Assembly: GCF_030373445.1 (NCBI RefSeq)
Contig: NZ_JAUCYU010000002.1
Location: 310,001-374,000, forward strand
Source of the DNA: Roseovarius sp.
Lineage (GTDB): Bacteria > Pseudomonadota > Alphaproteobacteria > Rhodobacterales > Rhodobacteraceae
DNA length: 64,000 nucleotides
Reading direction: 5' to 3'
Positions 51,125 through 59,125 of the stretch are shown in pieces. The position numbers and the translations under genes are program-made. Below the pieces are notes generated by a model that worked only from the letters and a program-made list of their open reading frames with translations, was not told where the DNA came from and did no database searches. Each line of letters opens with the position of its first letter. Positions within the stretch are counted from its first letter, which is position 1.

Positions 51125-51235
51125 GCAACGGGCACCGTTCGGTGGCTTAGCACTCCCCTAAACCTTTCGATGTCGATTGCCTCTCGAGCGACAGGCCGGG
51201 TGACCGGCGAGCAGCAGAGCAAGGAGACCCCGCCA

Positions 51236-52432
51236 ATGATCGTGGATTTCTTCCGTCAGCGCGGCGCAGAGCCCGCGGTGCCCGAACAGAAGGCCAGCGC
51301 CACCGGCCCGGTCATGGCCTGGCATGGCGCGGGACGGGTGGCGTGGAGCCCGCGGGACAGCGTGACGCTGACCAAGACGGGGTTTTCGGGCAACCCGGTG
51401 GGGTTTCGCTGTGTGAAGATGGTGGCGGAGGCGGCGGCGAGCCTGCCGCTGGTGCTGCAGGACAAGGCCGAGCGGTTTGCCGAGCACCCGGTGCTGGGGC
51501 TGATCGCGCGGCCGAACCCGATGCAGGGGAAGGCGGAGCTGTTCGAGGCGCTCTATGGTCAGTTGTTGTTGACCGGGAATGCCTATGTCGAGGCCGTGGG
51601 CGGCGGCGAGGGTGTGATGCCAGCCGAGCTGCATGTGCTGCGCTCGGACCGGATGAGCGTGGTGCCGGGGGCCGATGGCTGGCCCGTGGGGTATGAATAT
51701 GCCGTGGGCGGGCGGCGGCACCGGTTCGACGTGGCCGAGGCGCCGGCGGTGATCTGTCACCTGAAGAGCTTCCATCCGCAGGACGACCATTACGGGCTGT
51801 CGGCCTTGCAGGCGGCGGCACAGGCGGTGGATGTGCACAACTCGGCCTCGCGCTGGTCGAAGGCGTTGCTGGACAATGCGGCGCGGCCGTCTGGCGCGGT
51901 GGTCTATCGCGGGGCGGACGGGCAGGGCACGCTGAATGCCGATCAGTATGACCGGCTGGTGTCGGAGATGGAGAGCCATCACCAGGGCGCGCGCAATGCC
52001 GGGCGGCCGATGCTGCTGGAAGGCGGGCTCGACTGGAAGCCGATGGGGTTCAGCCCCTCGGACATGGAGTTTCAGAAGACCAAGGAGAGTGCCGCGCGGG
52101 AGATCGCGCTGGCCTTCGGGGTGCCGCCGATGCTGCTGGGGATACCGGGGGATGCGACCTATGCGAACTACCAGGAGGCGCATCGGGCGTTCTATCGCCT
52201 GACGGTGCTGCCGCTGGCGATGCGGGTGGCGGCGGGTGTGGCCGAGTGGCTGGCGGGGTTCGCCGGCGGCGGGCTGGAGCTGAAGCCCGATCTGGACCAG
52301 GTGCCGGCGCTGGCGGCGGAGCGCGATGCGCAATGGCGGCGCGTGGCGGAGGCGGATTTCCTGACCGATGGGGAGAAGCGGGCGTTGCTGGGGCTGCCGG
52401 CGCTGCCTTTGGAGGGTGACGATGCCGGATGA
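51236..52432 (+). CDS. g3: GTA g3, portal protein
   Basis: A 398-aa HK97-family portal protein, forming the dodecameric DNA channel at the head vertex. Typical parts: GFRCVKMVAEAAASLPLVL near residue 55, LLLTGNAYVEAV near residue 110, FHPQDDHYGLSALQAA near residue 178 and AFGVPPMLLGIPGDATYANYQEAHRAFYR near residue 294. The start MIVDFFRQRG follows AAGGAG. It overlaps g3.5 by 11 bases. Confidence 0.95.
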   Translation: MIVDFFRQRGAEPAVPEQKASATGPVMAWHGAGRVAWSPRDSVTLTKTGFSGNPVGFRCVKMVAEAAASLPLVLQDKAERFAEHPVLGLIARPNPMQGKAELFEALYGQLLLTGNAYVEAVGGGEGVMPAELHVLRSDRMSVVPGADGWPVGYEYAVGGRRHRFDVAEAPAVICHLKSFHPQDDHYGLSALQAAAQAVDVHNSASRWSKALLDNAARPSGAVVYRGADGQGTLNADQYDRLVSEMESHHQGARNAGRPMLLEGGLDWKPMGFSPSDMEFQKTKESAAREIALAFGVPPMLLGIPGDATYANYQEAHRAFYRLTVLPLAMRVAAGVAEWLAGFAGGGLELKPDLDQVPALAAERDAQWRRVAEADFLTDGEKRALLGLPALPLEGDDAG

Positions 52433-52658
52433 GGGCGGGCGCTATGGGTTCGAGGCGTTCGAATGTGCGCCGGCGCTGCGGCTGGAGGCCCATGAGCGGG
52501 TGTTTCGGCTGCACCTGGAGCAGTTGACGCAGCGGCTGGACAAGATCGAGGCGTCGATCGAGCGGCTGGAGCGGCGGTTGTGGTTGGCGGTTTACGGCGT
52601 GGCGGCGGCGCTGCTGGCGCAGGCGGTGCTGCCGTTGGTGGAGCGGTTGCCGGGGTAG
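52422..52658 (+). CDS. g3.5: GTA g3.5-like small protein
   Basis: A 78-aa protein with a helical region (LEQLTQRLDKIEASIERLERR near residues 30-50) and a hydrophobic C-terminus (LWLAVYGVAAALLAQAVLPL), compatible with the small gene found between portal and protease in RcGTA clusters. It overlaps the portal gene by 11 bases, so is translationally coupled. Its role is unknown. Confidence 0.75.
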   Translation: MPDEGGRYGFEAFECAPALRLEAHERVFRLHLEQLTQRLDKIEASIERLERRLWLAVYGVAAALLAQAVLPLVERLPG

Positions 52659-52685
52659 ACGGGAGACCGGTGGGTGCCGGTGGGT

Positions 52686-52703
52686 GCCGGGCTGAAGCCC
52701 GGC
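52686..52703. repeat. Dispersed 18-bp palindrome in the GTA cluster, g3.5-g4 gap
   Basis: GCCGGGCTGAAGCCCGGC followed by CTACGGGG, the reverse-orientation copy of the repeat at 5412-5429. It occupies one of the few gaps (83 bases) in the operon. Confidence 0.85.
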
Positions 52704-52741
52704 CTACGGGGCACGGGGTGACGAGCGGCGAAGGTCGCAAG

Positions 52742-53308
52742 ATGGGAAAGGTGATGGCGATGGATGGGCAGTTGGAACGGAAGTTCTGCCGGGTCGAGGG
52801 CGAGCTGGCGGTGCAGGACGGGGCGGTGATCGAGGGCTATGCGAGCCTCTTTGGCGACCGCGACCGGGGTGGCGATATCGTGGTGAAGGGGGCCTATGCG
52901 GCCTCCCTCAAGCGGCTTCGCGACGAGGGGCGGCAGGTGAAGATGCTGTGGCAGCATGACCCCGCCCAGCCGATCGGCGTGTGGGACGAGGTGCGCGAGG
53001 ATGAGCGGGGTCTTTACGTCAAGGGCCGGTTGCTGGAGCAGGTGGCGCGGGCCAGGGAGGCCGCCGCGCTGATCGCCGAGGGGGCGATTGACGGGCTGAG
53101 CATCGGGTACCGGACGGTGAAGGCCGTGAAGAACGAGAAGGGCCGCAGGCTCTTGCAGGAACTGGAGCTGTGGGAGGTGTCGCTGGTGACGTTCCCGATG
53201 CTGCCCAGTGCGCGGGTGGGGGCGAAGGGGGAGACCCCGGATGCGCCACACATGCGTGAGTTGGCGCGGGTCTTCGACGACGCGCGCCGGGAGTTGGCGC
53301 GGGGTTAG
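52742..53308 (+). CDS. g4: GTA g4, prohead protease
   Basis: A 188-aa HK97-type (S78) prohead protease that matures the capsid. It begins FCRVEGELAVQDGAVIEGYASLFGDRDRGGDIV, with the catalytic His in WQHDPAQPIGVW near residue 75 and the catalytic Ser in GLSIGYRTVKA near residue 120. The start at 52742 is provisional; in-frame ATG codons at 52754 and 52760 are also possible. It is 37 bases upstream of the capsid gene. Confidence 0.92.
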   Translation: MGKVMAMDGQLERKFCRVEGELAVQDGAVIEGYASLFGDRDRGGDIVVKGAYAASLKRLRDEGRQVKMLWQHDPAQPIGVWDEVREDERGLYVKGRLLEQVARAREAAALIAEGAIDGLSIGYRTVKAVKNEKGRRLLQELELWEVSLVTFPMLPSARVGAKGETPDAPHMRELARVFDDARRELARG

Positions 53309-53345
53309 GCGCGCCGGAAACCACCACAATCCACGAGGACAAGCG

Positions 53346-54527
53346 ATGAGCAAGACCGGGACACAGTCTCGGGCCGGGGAAGATGCGTCTCCGGTCGCCG
53401 AGGTGAAGAACGCCGTGTCGGGTTTCGTGAGCGAATTCAAAAGCTTTCAGGCCGACATTCAACAACGGATCGAGAAACAGGAAGAGCAGATGACGAAGAT
53501 GGAACGCAAATCTTCCGGGCTGAAGCGCCCGGTCCTGGCCGCCGCCGAGACGGGCGCCGCGCCGCATCAGAAGGCGTTCGACGCCTACCTGCGCTCGGGC
53601 GACGATGACGCCCTGCGCGGGCTGGAGATGGAGAGCAAGGCGATGAGCACTGCCGTTGCGGGCGATGGCGGTTACCTGGTGGATCCGCAGACGGCGGATG
53701 TGATCAAGAGCACGCTGGCCTCGACCGCGTCGATCCGGGCGATTGCCAACGTGGTGCAGGTGGAGGCCACCTCGTTCGACGTGCTGATCGACCATTCGGA
53801 CGTGGGCCACGGCTGGGCCACGGAGAGCGGCAGCGTGAGCGAGACCGGCACGCCGACCATCGACCGGATCACCATTCCGCTGCACGAGCTGTCGGCGCTG
53901 CCGAAGGCGAGCCAGCGGCTGCTGGATGACAGCGCCTTCGATATCGAGGCGTGGCTGGCGGGGCGGATCGCGGACAAGTTCGCGCGGGCCGAGGCCGATG
54001 CCTTCATCAACGGCGACGGCAGCGACAAGCCGGTCGGGTTCCTGACCCATACCATCGTCGATGATGCGTCCTGGGCTTGGGACAACCTGGGCTATGTGGC
54101 GACCGGCGTCGATGGCGGGTTCGACGGGGGTGAGGCGATCATCGACCTGGTCTATGCGCTGGGGGCGCAGTACCGGGCGAACGGGACCTTCGTGATGAAC
54201 TCAAAGACCGCGGGCGCCGTGCGCAAGCTGAAGGATGCCGACGGGCGGTTCCTTTGGTCGGACGGGCTGGCCGCCGGGGAGCCGGCGCGGCTGCTGGGCT
54301 ACCCGGTTCTGATTGCCGAGGACATGCCGGATATCGCGAGCGATGCGATGGCGATTGCGTTCGGTGATTTCAACGCCGGCTACACCATCGCCGAGCGTCC
54401 GGACCTGCGCGTGCTGCGCGACCCGTTCAGCGCCAAGCCGCATGTCCTGTTCTACGCCACCAAGCGCGTGGGCGGGGATGTAAGCGACTTTGCCGCGATC
54501 AAGCTGCTGAAGTTCGGCCTGTCCTGA
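53346..54527 (+). CDS. g5: GTA g5, major capsid protein
   Basis: A 393-aa HK97-fold major capsid protein. The N-terminal about 105 residues are a coiled-coil scaffold (VKNAVSGFVSEFKSFQADI, QQRIEKQEEQMTKMER) that the g4 protease removes, then the P-loop/E-loop region ATESGSVSETGTPTIDRITIP and A-domain RLLGYPVLIAEDMP near residue 318, ending FGDFNAGYTIAERPDL and AIKLLKFGLS. RcGTA homologues form a T=3-like oblate head. A GAGGA site precedes the ATG. Confidence 0.96.
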   Translation: MSKTGTQSRAGEDASPVAEVKNAVSGFVSEFKSFQADIQQRIEKQEEQMTKMERKSSGLKRPVLAAAETGAAPHQKAFDAYLRSGDDDALRGLEMESKAMSTAVAGDGGYLVDPQTADVIKSTLASTASIRAIANVVQVEATSFDVLIDHSDVGHGWATESGSVSETGTPTIDRITIPLHELSALPKASQRLLDDSAFDIEAWLAGRIADKFARAEADAFINGDGSDKPVGFLTHTIVDDASWAWDNLGYVATGVDGGFDGGEAIIDLVYALGAQYRANGTFVMNSKTAGAVRKLKDADGRFLWSDGLAAGEPARLLGYPVLIAEDMPDIASDAMAIAFGDFNAGYTIAERPDLRVLRDPFSAKPHVLFYATKRVGGDVSDFAAIKLLKFGLS

Positions 54528-54542
54528 TCGCGAGACGAGGCG

Positions 54543-54564
54543 GGCGGGGGCACCGGCCCCCGCC
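54543..54564 (+). terminator. Possible partial terminator or processing hairpin after capsid gene
   Basis: GGCGGGGGC-ACCG-GCCCCCGCC is a perfect 9-bp stem 15 bases after the g5 stop, without T-run. It could reduce read-through so that the capsid is made in excess over connectors. Confidence 0.45.
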
Positions 54565-54616
54565 TGATGGGCGCGGGATTGCCGCGCGACGGGCTTGAAG
54601 TTCCTGGAGTAGGTCC

Positions 54617-55213
54617 ATGATTTTGATCGAAGATTCACCGGTGGCACTGGCCGCGCTGCCCGTCGAGAAGTTCAAGGCCCACCTGCGGCTGGGCACCGGG
54701 TTTTCCGACGGCGATGTTCAGGATGCGGCGCTGGAAGGGTTCCTGCGGGCGGCCATCGGGGCCATCGAGGCGCGCACCGGCAAGGCGCTGATCGAGCGGG
54801 CGTTCACATGGACGCTGTCGGCGTGGCGCGACGAGACCGGACAGGTGATGCCGATTGCGCCTGTCACGGGGATTACCGGGGTGGTGATGCGCGATGCGGG
54901 TGGCTCGGAGAGCGCGGTGGAGGCCGGAGATTACCGGCTGGAGGAGAGCGCGGTGCGGCCGGTGTTGCGTCCCGTGGGCGCGCTGTTGCCGGCGATTCCG
55001 GCCGGGGGGAGTGCCGTGATCTCCTTCACCGCCGGGATGGCGGAGGAGTGGGGCGGGCTGCCGGCCGACCTGGGCCAGGCGGTGCTGCTGCTGGCGGCGC
55101 ATTACCACGAATACCGGCACGAGACCGCGTTGGGCGGGGGGTGCATGCCGTTCGGCGTGACCAGCCTGATCGAGCGGTACCGGAGCATGCGGCTTTTCAT
55201 GGGGTCGGCGTGA
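54617..55213 (+). CDS. g6: GTA g6, head-tail connector (adaptor)
   Basis: A 198-aa phage head-tail connector (phiE125 gp8-like). It opens with EDSPVALAALPVEKFKAHLRLG, the helical pattern AALEGFLRAAIGAIEARTGKALIERAFTWTL, and ends with LLLAAHYHEYRHETALGGG and VTSLIERYRSMRLF. It seats on the portal and carries the neck. The stop overlaps g7. Confidence 0.93.
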   Translation: MILIEDSPVALAALPVEKFKAHLRLGTGFSDGDVQDAALEGFLRAAIGAIEARTGKALIERAFTWTLSAWRDETGQVMPIAPVTGITGVVMRDAGGSESAVEAGDYRLEESAVRPVLRPVGALLPAIPAGGSAVISFTAGMAEEWGGLPADLGQAVLLLAAHYHEYRHETALGGGCMPFGVTSLIERYRSMRLFMGSA

Positions 55214-55551
55214 TGGGGCCGGTGCGGTTGAATCGGCAGCTGATGCTGGAGGCACCCGAGCGGGTGGCCGATGGCGCGGGCGGCTGGAGCGAGAGCTGGG
55301 CGGCGCTTGGCACGCTGTGGGCCGATATCAGCGCCCGCACGGGCCGGGATGCGCGGGGCGAGACGGCGGGGGTATCGGTGGCGCCTTACCGGATCATCGT
55401 GCGGGCGGCGCCGGTGGGGGCGGTGTCGCGCCCGGTGCCGGGGCAGCGGTTGCGCGACGGGACACGGGTTTTCGCCATCCGGGCGGTGGCCGAGGCGGAT
55501 AAGGGCGGGCGGTACCTGACCTGCTTTGCCGAGGAGGAGGTGGCGCTATGA
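55213..55551 (+). CDS. g7: GTA g7, head-closure (stopper) protein
   Basis: A 112-aa beta-rich protein of the SPP1 gp16/head-closure type: LNRQLMLEAPERVADGAGGWSESW at the N-terminus, then RTGRDARGETAGVSVAPYRIIVR and RDGTRVFAIRAVAEAD, closing YLTCFAEEEVAL. In RcGTA g7 is the stopper that closes the neck. The ATG at 55213 lies in the g6 stop (a GTG one codon earlier is possible). Confidence 0.88.
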   Translation: MGPVRLNRQLMLEAPERVADGAGGWSESWAALGTLWADISARTGRDARGETAGVSVAPYRIIVRAAPVGAVSRPVPGQRLRDGTRVFAIRAVAEADKGGRYLTCFAEEEVAL

Positions 55552-55958
55552 GCTACGGGATGGCGGCGGCGTTGCAGGAGGCCGTGTTCGAGAGGCTGAG
55601 CGAAGATGCGGCGGTGGCGGCGCTGGTGGGCGGGGCGGTGTATGACGCGCTGCCGTCGGGGACGGTGCCGGCCTTGTACGTGGTGCTGGGCTCTGAGGAT
55701 GCGCGGGCGCGGGCCGATGGGTCGGGTCAGGGCGCGTGGCACCGGTTTACCGTGTCGGTCGTGTCGGACGGGACGGGGTTTCATGCCGCAAAGCAGGTGG
55801 CGACGGCGGTCAGCGATGCGTTGGTGGATGCGGAGATGAGCCTTTCCCGGGGCCGGCTGGTGGCGCTGCATTTCTGGCGGGCGCGGGCCCGGCGGGAGGG
55901 GAGCGGGAACCTGCGGCGGATCGATCTGACCTTTCGGGCGCGGGTGGAAGAGACGTGA
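55548..55958 (+). CDS. g8: GTA g8, tail terminator
   Basis: A 136-aa protein of the DUF3168 family. MSYGMAAALQEAVFERLSEDA, ALVGGAVYDALPSGTVPALYVVLGSE and HRFTVSVVSDGTGFHAAKQVATAVSDAL match it. Tail terminators cap the tail tube during assembly. It overlaps g7 by 4 bases (ATGA). The gap to g9 contains the dispersed palindrome. Confidence 0.9.
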   Translation: MSYGMAAALQEAVFERLSEDAAVAALVGGAVYDALPSGTVPALYVVLGSEDARARADGSGQGAWHRFTVSVVSDGTGFHAAKQVATAVSDALVDAEMSLSRGRLVALHFWRARARREGSGNLRRIDLTFRARVEET

Positions 55959-55962
55959 GCGT

Positions 55963-55980
55963 GCCGGGCTGAAGCCCGGC
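55963..55980. repeat. Dispersed 18-bp palindrome in the GTA cluster, g8-g9 gap
   Basis: GCCGGGCTGAAGCCCGGC followed by CTACGGGG (55981-55988). It starts four bases after the g8 stop. Confidence 0.88.
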
Positions 55981-56014
55981 CTACGGGGACCAATTCAACT
56001 TCGGAGAGAGAGTT

Positions 56015-56428
56015 ATGGCAGTGCAGAACGGCAAGGACCTGCTGGTCAAGATCGACCTGACGGGCACGGGCAATTTCGAGACGGTGGCGGGGCTGCGGGC
56101 GACAAGGGTGAGCTTCAACGCCGAGAGCGTGGACGTGACGAGCCTTGAATCGGCGGGGGGCTGGCGGGAGCTTTTGGCCGGCGCCGGGGTGAAGTCGGCG
56201 GCGATCAGCGGGTCGGGGATTTTCCGCGACGAGGCGAGCGACGAGCGGGCGCGGCAGATTTTCTTCGACGGGGAGACGCCGGATTTCCAGGTGGTGATCC
56301 CGGATTTCGGGGTGGTCGAGGGACCGTTCCAGGTGGGCAGCATCGAGTATGCGGGCACCCATGACGGCGAGGCGACGTACGAGTTGTCGCTTGCCTCGGC
56401 CGGGCAGCTGACCTTCACGGCGGCCTGA
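56015..56428 (+). CDS. g9: GTA g9, major tail tube protein
   Basis: A 137-aa major tail protein. The beginning AVQNGKDLLVKIDLTGTGNFETVAGLRATRVSFNAESVDVTS and SSGIFRDE-like middle (SGIFRDEASDERARQIFFDG) and end QVGSIEYAGTHDGEATYELSLASAGQ match the phage tail tube family TIGR02126. It builds the inner tail tube through which DNA exits. The start follows GGAGAGAG. Its stop overlaps g10. Confidence 0.93.
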   Translation: MAVQNGKDLLVKIDLTGTGNFETVAGLRATRVSFNAESVDVTSLESAGGWRELLAGAGVKSAAISGSGIFRDEASDERARQIFFDGETPDFQVVIPDFGVVEGPFQVGSIEYAGTHDGEATYELSLASAGQLTFTAA

Positions 56429-56760
56429 TGGCGGGCGGGGCCAACCCCTGGAGCGGCGAGGTGGCGCTGGTGATCGGCGGGGAGCGGCATGTTCTCAAGC
56501 TGACGCTGGGGGCGCTGGCGGAGCTGGAGGCGGCGCTGGAGACCGGGACGCTGGTGGAGCTGGTGGAGCGGTTCGAGGGCGGTGCGTTTTCGACGCGGGA
56601 TGTGTTGGCGCTGATCGTGGCCGGTTTGCGAGGGGGCGGCTGGCAGGGGCGGGCCGGTGACCTGGTGGCGGCCGAGATCGAGGGCGGGCCGGTGGGCGCG
56701 GCACGGGCGGCGGCGGAGTTGCTGGCGCGGGCGTTCATGCTGCCCGAGGGGGCGGGATGA
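56428..56760 (+). CDS. g10: GTA g10, tail assembly chaperone
   Basis: A 110-aa protein: GEVALVIGGERHVLKLTLGALAELEAALETG at the N-terminus and FSTRDVLALIVAGLRGGG and ARAAAELLARAFMLPE at the end match the GTA gp10 (phage tail-chaperone-like) family. It overlaps g9 by one base and g10.1 by four, implying coupled translation; tail chaperones bind the tape measure during tail assembly. Confidence 0.88.
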   Translation: MAGGANPWSGEVALVIGGERHVLKLTLGALAELEAALETGTLVELVERFEGGAFSTRDVLALIVAGLRGGGWQGRAGDLVAAEIEGGPVGAARAAAELLARAFMLPEGAG

Positions 56761-56963
56761 GTGGCGTCGACTGGCCCGCGCTGATGCGGGCGGGGATGCG
56801 GGGGCTGGGGCTGAAGCCTTGGGAGTTCTGGGCGCTGACGCCGGCGGAGCTGGAGCTGATGCTGGGCAGGCCGGGGGGCGTGGCGCCGCTGATGCGGGGG
56901 CGGCTGGACGAGTTGATGCGGGCCTATCCCGATGGCGAGGGGGAGCGAAATGGAGACGGGTGA
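56757..56963 (+). CDS. g10.1: GTA g10.1, tail assembly chaperone-like
   Basis: A 68-aa protein with DWPALMRAGMRGLGLKPWEFWALTPAELELMLG, the TIGR02216-type short tail protein pattern. In RcGTA it lies between g10 and the tape measure gene, just as here. The 3' end overlaps g11 by 14 bases. Confidence 0.85.
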   Translation: MSGVDWPALMRAGMRGLGLKPWEFWALTPAELELMLGRPGGVAPLMRGRLDELMRAYPDGEGERNGDG

Positions 56964-57498
56964 GCGGATGGACGATTTCGACCTGCAGGTCGAGGCGATG
57001 GAAGAGAGCCTTGGGCAGGCCACGGAGATGGCGGCGGCGTTCAATGGCGAGCTGGCACGGGTGCGGGACACGTTCGCGGGCACGGGGCAGGATGTGGCGA
57101 CGCTGGAGCGCGGGATCAGTCGGGGGCTGAACAAGGCGATCCGGGGCGCGGTGCTGGAGGGCGACAGCCTGTCGGATGCGCTGCACAACCTGGCGAATTC
57201 GATGATCAACGCGGCGTTCAACGCGGCGATGCGGCCGGTGACGAGCCATATCGGCGGGCTGATCGCCAATGGCGTGGGCGCGATGGTGGGCGGGTTTTCC
57301 CCCTTCGAGAAGGGCGGGAGTTTCGCGCAAGGCCGGGTGATGCCCTTTGCCAGTGGCGGGATCGTCAGCGGGCCGGTGACGTTCCCGATGCGCGGGGGCA
57401 CCGGGCTGATGGGCGAGGCCGGGCCGGAGGCGATCATGCCGCTGCGGATGGCAAGCTGGGGGTCGCCGCGCAGGGCGGGCGAGCCGTCAGCGTGGTGA
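56950..57498 (+). CDS. g11: GTA g11 tape measure protein, frameshifted
   Basis: The readable protein is 182 aa and starts METGERMDDFDLQVEAMEES; the ATG at 56950 follows GGGGAG. It has the coiled-coil-rich N-terminus, the conserved middle GGLIANGVGAMVGGFSPFEKGGSFAQGRVMPFASGGIVSGP and PMRGGTGLMGEAGPEAIMPL near residue 160. Then the frame changes: after PL the codons read RMASWGSPRRAGEPSAW and a stop, where relatives continue with an R-G-x-D-G-x-L-G-V segment and a conserved tail. That tail is found at 57447-57599 in another frame. RcGTA tape measures are about 220 aa. A sequencing error is possible. Confidence 0.85.
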   Translation: METGERMDDFDLQVEAMEESLGQATEMAAAFNGELARVRDTFAGTGQDVATLERGISRGLNKAIRGAVLEGDSLSDALHNLANSMINAAFNAAMRPVTSHIGGLIANGVGAMVGGFSPFEKGGSFAQGRVMPFASGGIVSGPVTFPMRGGTGLMGEAGPEAIMPLRMASWGSPRRAGEPSAW

Positions 57499-57599
57499 TG
57501 AACATCACGACGCCCGATGCCGAGGGGTTCCGCCGGAGCCGGGGGCAGATTGCCGCCGAGCTGGGCCGGGCCATCGGGCGCGGCAGCCGCAATCGTTAA
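57447..57599 (+). pseudogene. Detached C-terminal part of g11
   Basis: Read with the frame starting at 57447, the sequence gives DGKLGVAAQGGRAVSVVMNITTPDAEGF RRSRGQIAAELGRAIGRGSRNR and a stop at 57597-57599, matching the C-terminus of GTA tape measures. There is no start codon of its own with a ribosome site. It overlaps the last 52 bases of the shorter frame. A net loss of one base modulo three (for example 10 bases) before 57447 would explain it. Confidence 0.75.
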
Positions 57600-57611
57600 G
57601 GGGGAAGAGAG

Positions 57612-58241
57612 ATGTTTCACGAGGTACGGTTTCCGGCGTCGCTGAGTTTCGGCTCGGTCGGCGGGCCGGAGCGCAGGACGGATGTTGTGACGCTGGCCAA
57701 CGGGTTCGAGGAGCGCAACACGCCCTGGCGGCATTCGCGGCGGCGGTACGATGCGGGGGTGGCGCTGCGCAGTCTCGACGATATCGAGGCGCTGATCGCG
57801 TTCTTCGAGGCGCGGCAGGGGCAGGTGTTCGGGTTCCGGTGGAAGGACTGGACCGATTACAAGTCGAGCGGGGCGAAGGCGGAGCCCGGCCCCGAGGACC
57901 AGGTGATTGCCGTGGGCGACGACGTGACGGCGGCGTTCCAGCTGGTGAAGCGGTACCGGTCGGGGCAGCAGGTCTATGAGCGGCCGATCTGCAAGCCGGT
58001 GGCGGGCACCGTGCAGGTGGCGCTGGGGGATGTGCCGCAGCAGGAAGGCGTGCATTTCGAGGTGGATACGGCCACCGGGATGGTGACGTTCCAACATCCG
58101 CCGAATGCGGACGCCGAGATCCGGGCCGGGTTCGAGTTCGACGTGCCGGTCAGGTTCGCGACGGACCGAATCGAGACCAGCCTGGCCAGTTTCCAGGCCG
58201 GGGAAGTGCCGAGCGTGCCGGTGGTGGAGGTGCGGGTATGA
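57612..58241 (+). CDS. g12: GTA g12, distal tail protein
   Basis: A 209-aa protein of the DUF2460/TIGR02217 type. Matches: FHEVRFPASLSFGSVGGPERRTDVVTLANGFEERNTPWRHSRRRYDAG near the start, RQGQVFGFRWKDWTDYKS near residue 73 and the closing AEIRAGFEFDVPVRFATDRIETSL. It forms the distal tail ring at the tube tip. The start follows AAGAGAG; it overlaps g13 by four bases. Confidence 0.93.
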   Translation: MFHEVRFPASLSFGSVGGPERRTDVVTLANGFEERNTPWRHSRRRYDAGVALRSLDDIEALIAFFEARQGQVFGFRWKDWTDYKSSGAKAEPGPEDQVIAVGDDVTAAFQLVKRYRSGQQVYERPICKPVAGTVQVALGDVPQQEGVHFEVDTATGMVTFQHPPNADAEIRAGFEFDVPVRFATDRIETSLASFQAGEVPSVPVVEVRV

Positions 58242-59125
58242 GCGGGCTGGGTGAGGGGCTTCAGGCGCATCTGGAGGGCGGGCACACGACGCTGTGCCAT
58301 TGCTGGGCGGTGACGCGGGGCGATGGCGTGGTGATGGGGTTTACCGATCATGACGGGGCGCTGTCGTTCGAGGGGATTGCGTTTCGGGCCGATACGGGCC
58401 TGAGCGCGCTGGCGTTGCAGCAGACGACGGGGCTGTCGGTGGACAATACCGAGGCGATGGGCGCGCTGAGCGATGCCGCGATAAGCGAGGTGGATATCGA
58501 GGCCGGGCGCTATGACGGGGCCGAGGTGCGGGCGTGGCTGGTGAACTGGCAGGATGTGAGCCAGCGGCAGCTGCTGTTTCGCGGGCGGATCGGCGAGATG
58601 CGGCGCAGTGGCGGGGCCTTCGAGGCGGAGCTTCGGGGGTTGACGGATGTGCTGAACCAGCCGGAGGGGCGGGTCTATCAGAAGCCTTGCGGGGCTGTGC
58701 TGGGGGATCGGGCCTGTGGGTTCGATTTGGGGACGCCGGATTACACGGTGGAGGCGGCGCTGTCGTCGGTCGAGGAACGGCGGGTGTTTCGCTTTGCCGG
58801 GCTGGACCAGGTCGAGGACGGGTGGTTTCGCTTCGGGTCGCTGACGATGCTGGATGGGGTCGCGGAGGGGTTGACCGGCCCGGTGAAGCGGGACTGGATC
58901 GAGGGCGGCGAGCGGGTCGTGGAGCTGTGGCATCCGCTGCGCGCGGGCGTGGCCGCGGGGGATGTGGCGCGACTGGTGGCCGGGTGCGACAAGCGGGCGG
59001 AGACCTGTCGGTTCAAGTTCAACAACTTCCTGAATTTCCGGGGATTTCCGGATATTCCGGGCGATGACTGGTCCTATACCGATCCGAGCCGGGCGGGTCG
59101 GCTGGATGGCGGGAGCCGGCGATGA
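58238..59125 (+). CDS. g13: GTA g13, hub protein (DUF2163)
   Basis: A 295-aa protein of the DUF2163/BR0599 family. The conserved Cys-containing elements CGAVLGDRACGFDL near residue 150 and CDKRAETCRFKFNNFLNFRGFPD near residue 250 are present, and the N-terminus has HTTLCHCWAVTRGDGVVMGFTDHDG. In RcGTA it is the baseplate hub; its four iron-sulfur-like cysteines may bind metal. It overlaps g14 by four bases. Confidence 0.93.
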   Translation: MSGLGEGLQAHLEGGHTTLCHCWAVTRGDGVVMGFTDHDGALSFEGIAFRADTGLSALALQQTTGLSVDNTEAMGALSDAAISEVDIEAGRYDGAEVRAWLVNWQDVSQRQLLFRGRIGEMRRSGGAFEAELRGLTDVLNQPEGRVYQKPCGAVLGDRACGFDLGTPDYTVEAALSSVEERRVFRFAGLDQVEDGWFRFGSLTMLDGVAEGLTGPVKRDWIEGGERVVELWHPLRAGVAAGDVARLVAGCDKRAETCRFKFNNFLNFRGFPDIPGDDWSYTDPSRAGRLDGGSRR

